Of a stretch of 7,903 bases of DNA, positions 6,553 through 7,903 are shown in pieces. Below the pieces are notes generated by a model. The model ran no database searches, was not told the DNA's origin, and worked only from the letters and a program-made list of their open reading frames with translations. This stretch comes from an uncultured Clostridia bacterium. Its GTDB lineage: Bacteria > Bacillota > Clostridia > Oscillospirales > Ruminococcaceae. How positions within the stretch are numbered: the stretch's first letter is position 1; each line of letters opens with the position of its first letter. The translations under genes and the position numbers were made by a program. The stretch lies in contig CAMOFU010000105.1 in the NCBI GenBank assembly GCA_946613705.1, positions 1-7,903 on the forward strand, given 5' to 3'.

Positions 6553-7706
6553 CAGCTGTTGCCGCCCTCTGTCGGCTTGCTGTTCTCACCGCTCTGCGCC
6601 TGCTCAACACCGAATTCCTTGTTGCGGTTTTTCAGCAGCTTCTGTCTCTGGCGCTCGCGGTGGTTCATTACCACCTTCTCGCAGAAGTCGATAAGCTTCT
6701 TCTTGAACGGCTTGAACACATAGTAGAACTCGCCCGCATAGGTCACGACCTCGCCGTTGAAGCCCTTCTTGAACTTATACACGCCGTAGTTGGGATTAGT
6801 CTCGTCATTATAGAAAGGTATGCCCATAAAGTCGTATATATAGTTGTCGTTTTCAAGCGCCCAGTTTATCATCGTCCACTGCATCAGATAGTTGGGATAG
6901 AGGTTGCGGTGATGATTTGCCGATGCGCCGTATACATAGCAGGTCTTGCCCGCATACTGTGTCGTCACTGCGCCCGAGAGAGGTATCTGCTTGCCGTCCT
7001 CCTCGGTATAGCACATGAACAGGTGGCAGTGCTCGGGGCCGAGACCCTCGATGAACTTGACAAAATACTCCTTGCCCCTGATCGAGAAGCCGTCGCGTAT
7101 ACCGGTAGCCTGCATCATCGGATAGAAGTCGTCCAGCGCCTCTGTGCCGCAGATCTTGCAGACAACGCCCTTCTTGGGGCCCTTGCGTATGCGGTTGCGC
7201 CAGTCGGGCTTGAACGAGAGCATGACCTCGTCGGGAGTCTTGCCCTTGATATTGCGGAGCATATAGTTGTTTCTCGGCTGTATCGTCGAAAGCTCGGGAG
7301 CATCGAAAACATGGGTAAAGCCCATCGCAATGATCGCCTCGGAGATATCCCTGTCCTTCTCCTCGAACGGGGGATCCCACATCAGCTGATAGGACTTGTA
7401 TCTCTTGGCAAGCACCTTGATGCCCTCAAAGATATCCGCCATGACCTCCTTGTCCCGCCAGTCACACACAGGGCCGTGAGGTGCATACATAAACGTCGAG
7501 CGGAACACGGGCACCTTTTTGATTATCACCAGACAGGTACCCCTGATCTTTCCGTCACTGCCGCGTGATATAACAGCGTCCCAGTCCCAGCCCTCCTTAA
7601 CATCGGGCCAGCGCAGCGACTGCATGAAGCTGCCGTATTCGCTTGTCTTTGCAAACTGCTCATACTCCTCGAGCAGTGCTTTATTCTTCTTGTCGATAAG
7701 TTCCAT
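6552..7706 (-). CDS. FemX/FemAB-type peptidoglycan interpeptide-bridge aminoacyltransferase
   Basis: A 384-residue enzyme expected to add an amino acid from aminoacyl-tRNA to the stem peptide of lipid II at the inner face of the membrane. Counting from the ATG at 7706, family marks are FMYAPHGPVCDW (72-83), the basic stretch DWRNRIRKGPKKGV (168-181), an YGASANHHRNLYPNYLMQW block (259-277) and YGVYKFKKGFNGE (307-319), spread over two GNAT-like lobes as in FemX and MurM. The C-terminus ends in a lysine/arginine-rich segment and a Gly/Ser/Asn tail with no membrane helix. I chose the ATG at 7706 because AGGAAAGG lies six bases upstream; an ATG at 7724 and a TTG at 7733 lack such a site. It is the first gene of the operon. 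The added amino acid cannot be told, and the organism might build a bridge different from staphylococcal glycine. Confidence 0.88.
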   Translation of the reverse strand: MELIDKKNKALLEEYEQFAKTSEYGSFMQSLRWPDVKEGWDWDAVISRGSDGKIRGTCLVIIKKVPVFRSTFMYAPHGPVCDWRDKEVMADIFEGIKVLAKRYKSYQLMWDPPFEEKDRDISEAIIAMGFTHVFDAPELSTIQPRNNYMLRNIKGKTPDEVMLSFKPDWRNRIRKGPKKGVVCKICGTEALDDFYPMMQATGIRDGFSIRGKEYFVKFIEGLGPEHCHLFMCYTEEDGKQIPLSGAVTTQYAGKTCYVYGASANHHRNLYPNYLMQWTMINWALENDNYIYDFMGIPFYNDETNPNYGVYKFKKGFNGEVVTYAGEFYYVFKPFKKKLIDFCEKVVMNHRERQRQKLLKNRNKEFGVEQAQSGENSKPTEGGNS

Positions 7707-7712
7707 ATTTTT

Positions 7713-7720
7713 CCTTTCCT
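7713..7720 (-). promoter_or_regulatory. Ribosome binding site that decides the femX-like start
   Basis: Minus-strand AGGAAAGG sits six bases before the ATG at 7706. It falls inside the reading frame of the longer TTG- or ATG-initiated versions, which argues for the shorter protein. Confidence 0.7.
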
Positions 7721-7774
7721 GCATTTTGGACAAAACGCAAACAGTATTTCATTTTTCAAACATAATCATCTTAT

Positions 7775-7803
7775 AGTATAACACATACTCCCGCAAATTA
7801 CAA
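7775..7803 (-). promoter_or_regulatory. Sigma-A promoter of the five-gene operon, extended -10
   Basis: On the minus strand TTGTAA (7803-7798) and TATACT (7780-7775) are 17 bases apart, and the -10 box is preceded by TGT, giving an extended -10 element. The predicted start near 7768 leaves a leader of about 60 bases before the femX-like ATG. No other good promoter was seen between the genes that follow. Confidence 0.72.
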
Positions 7804-7838
7804 GCATAAATTATGAATAAACGAACCCTGTTTTTTAA

Positions 7839-7893
7839 TTCACGGTCCTCGCGGACGGCGAGTTCACGGTCCTCGCGGACGGCGAGTTCACGG
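7839..7893. repeat. 24-bp G+C-rich tandem repeat, two copies and a partial third
   Basis: Two identical 24-base units (7839-7862 and 7863-7886) begin TTCACGG; a third starts at 7887 and diverges after seven bases near the window edge. Each unit contains two competing small inverted repeats, GTCC-N4-GGAC and CTCG-N7-CGAG. The unit is a multiple of three, and one minus-strand frame stays open from the window edge to a TAA at 7837-7835, so the tract could be the tail of an upstream gene or an intergenic element. The G+C-rich tract contrasts sharply with the A+T-rich promoter region beside it. Confidence 0.85.
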
Positions 7894-7903
7894 GACGCGG
7901 CTT

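Noticed and set aside
5914..6723. Plus-strand open frame of 269 codons crossing three minus-strand genes
   Set aside because: It spans gene boundaries of a tightly packed operon and lacks a ribosome site and any family resemblance.
6660..7568. Plus-strand open frame of 302 codons opposite the femX-like gene
   Set aside because: The composition is that of a reverse-complement shadow, no motif is visible, and the minus-strand gene carries all family marks.
7839..7903. CRISPR array reading of the 24-bp repeat
   Set aside because: The units are directly adjacent with no unique spacers, and no cas gene is present.

Overview
The window looks like chromosomal DNA from a Gram-positive member of the Clostridia, most likely a gut or rumen Ruminococcus-like organism (Oscillospiraceae). 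Four things support this: a multidomain Cna-B-type surface adhesin with a C-terminal sorting signal, a Gram-positive prepilin, a FemX-type peptidoglycan bridge enzyme, and a DUF4317-like protein (a family I know mainly from Clostridia). Genes look roughly half G+C and the spaces between them are A+T-rich. The genus is an inference from gene content, not from a marker gene.

Left part (1-2375): the 3' end of a large plus-strand adhesin gene, cut by the window edge, with at least four repeated immunoglobulin-like domains, a DIPTG sorting motif, a membrane anchor and a basic tail. A short 9-bp tandem repeat follows its stop, then a strong hairpin with T-runs on both sides that can stop transcription from both directions.

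Middle (2376-3209): a convergent minus-strand gene for a type IV prepilin-like protein. It has its own good sigma-A promoter, a perfect 10-bp inverted repeat over the -35 box and a hexanucleotide repeat at the start of the transcript.

Right part (3210-7903): five minus-strand genes read in the order femX-like, GNAT acetyltransferase, DUF4317-like, ybaK and paaK-like. The first four are packed with overlaps or gaps of 12 bases or less, and the fifth follows after 42 bases, so they probably form one operon. A sigma-A promoter with an extended -10 box lies upstream of femX, and a likely terminator follows paaK. A G+C-rich 24-bp tandem repeat sits upstream of that promoter at the window edge.

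The operon combines cell-wall bridge building from aminoacyl-tRNA (FemX) with trans-editing of mischarged tRNA (YbaK), a predicted N-acetyltransferase, a protein of unknown function and an aryl-acetate CoA ligase. I see no CRISPR array, transposase, phage gene, tRNA or rRNA. I found no convincing new system. The points most worth a second look are the regulatory architecture of the prepilin, the FemX/YbaK pairing with DUF4317, and the two tandem repeats.
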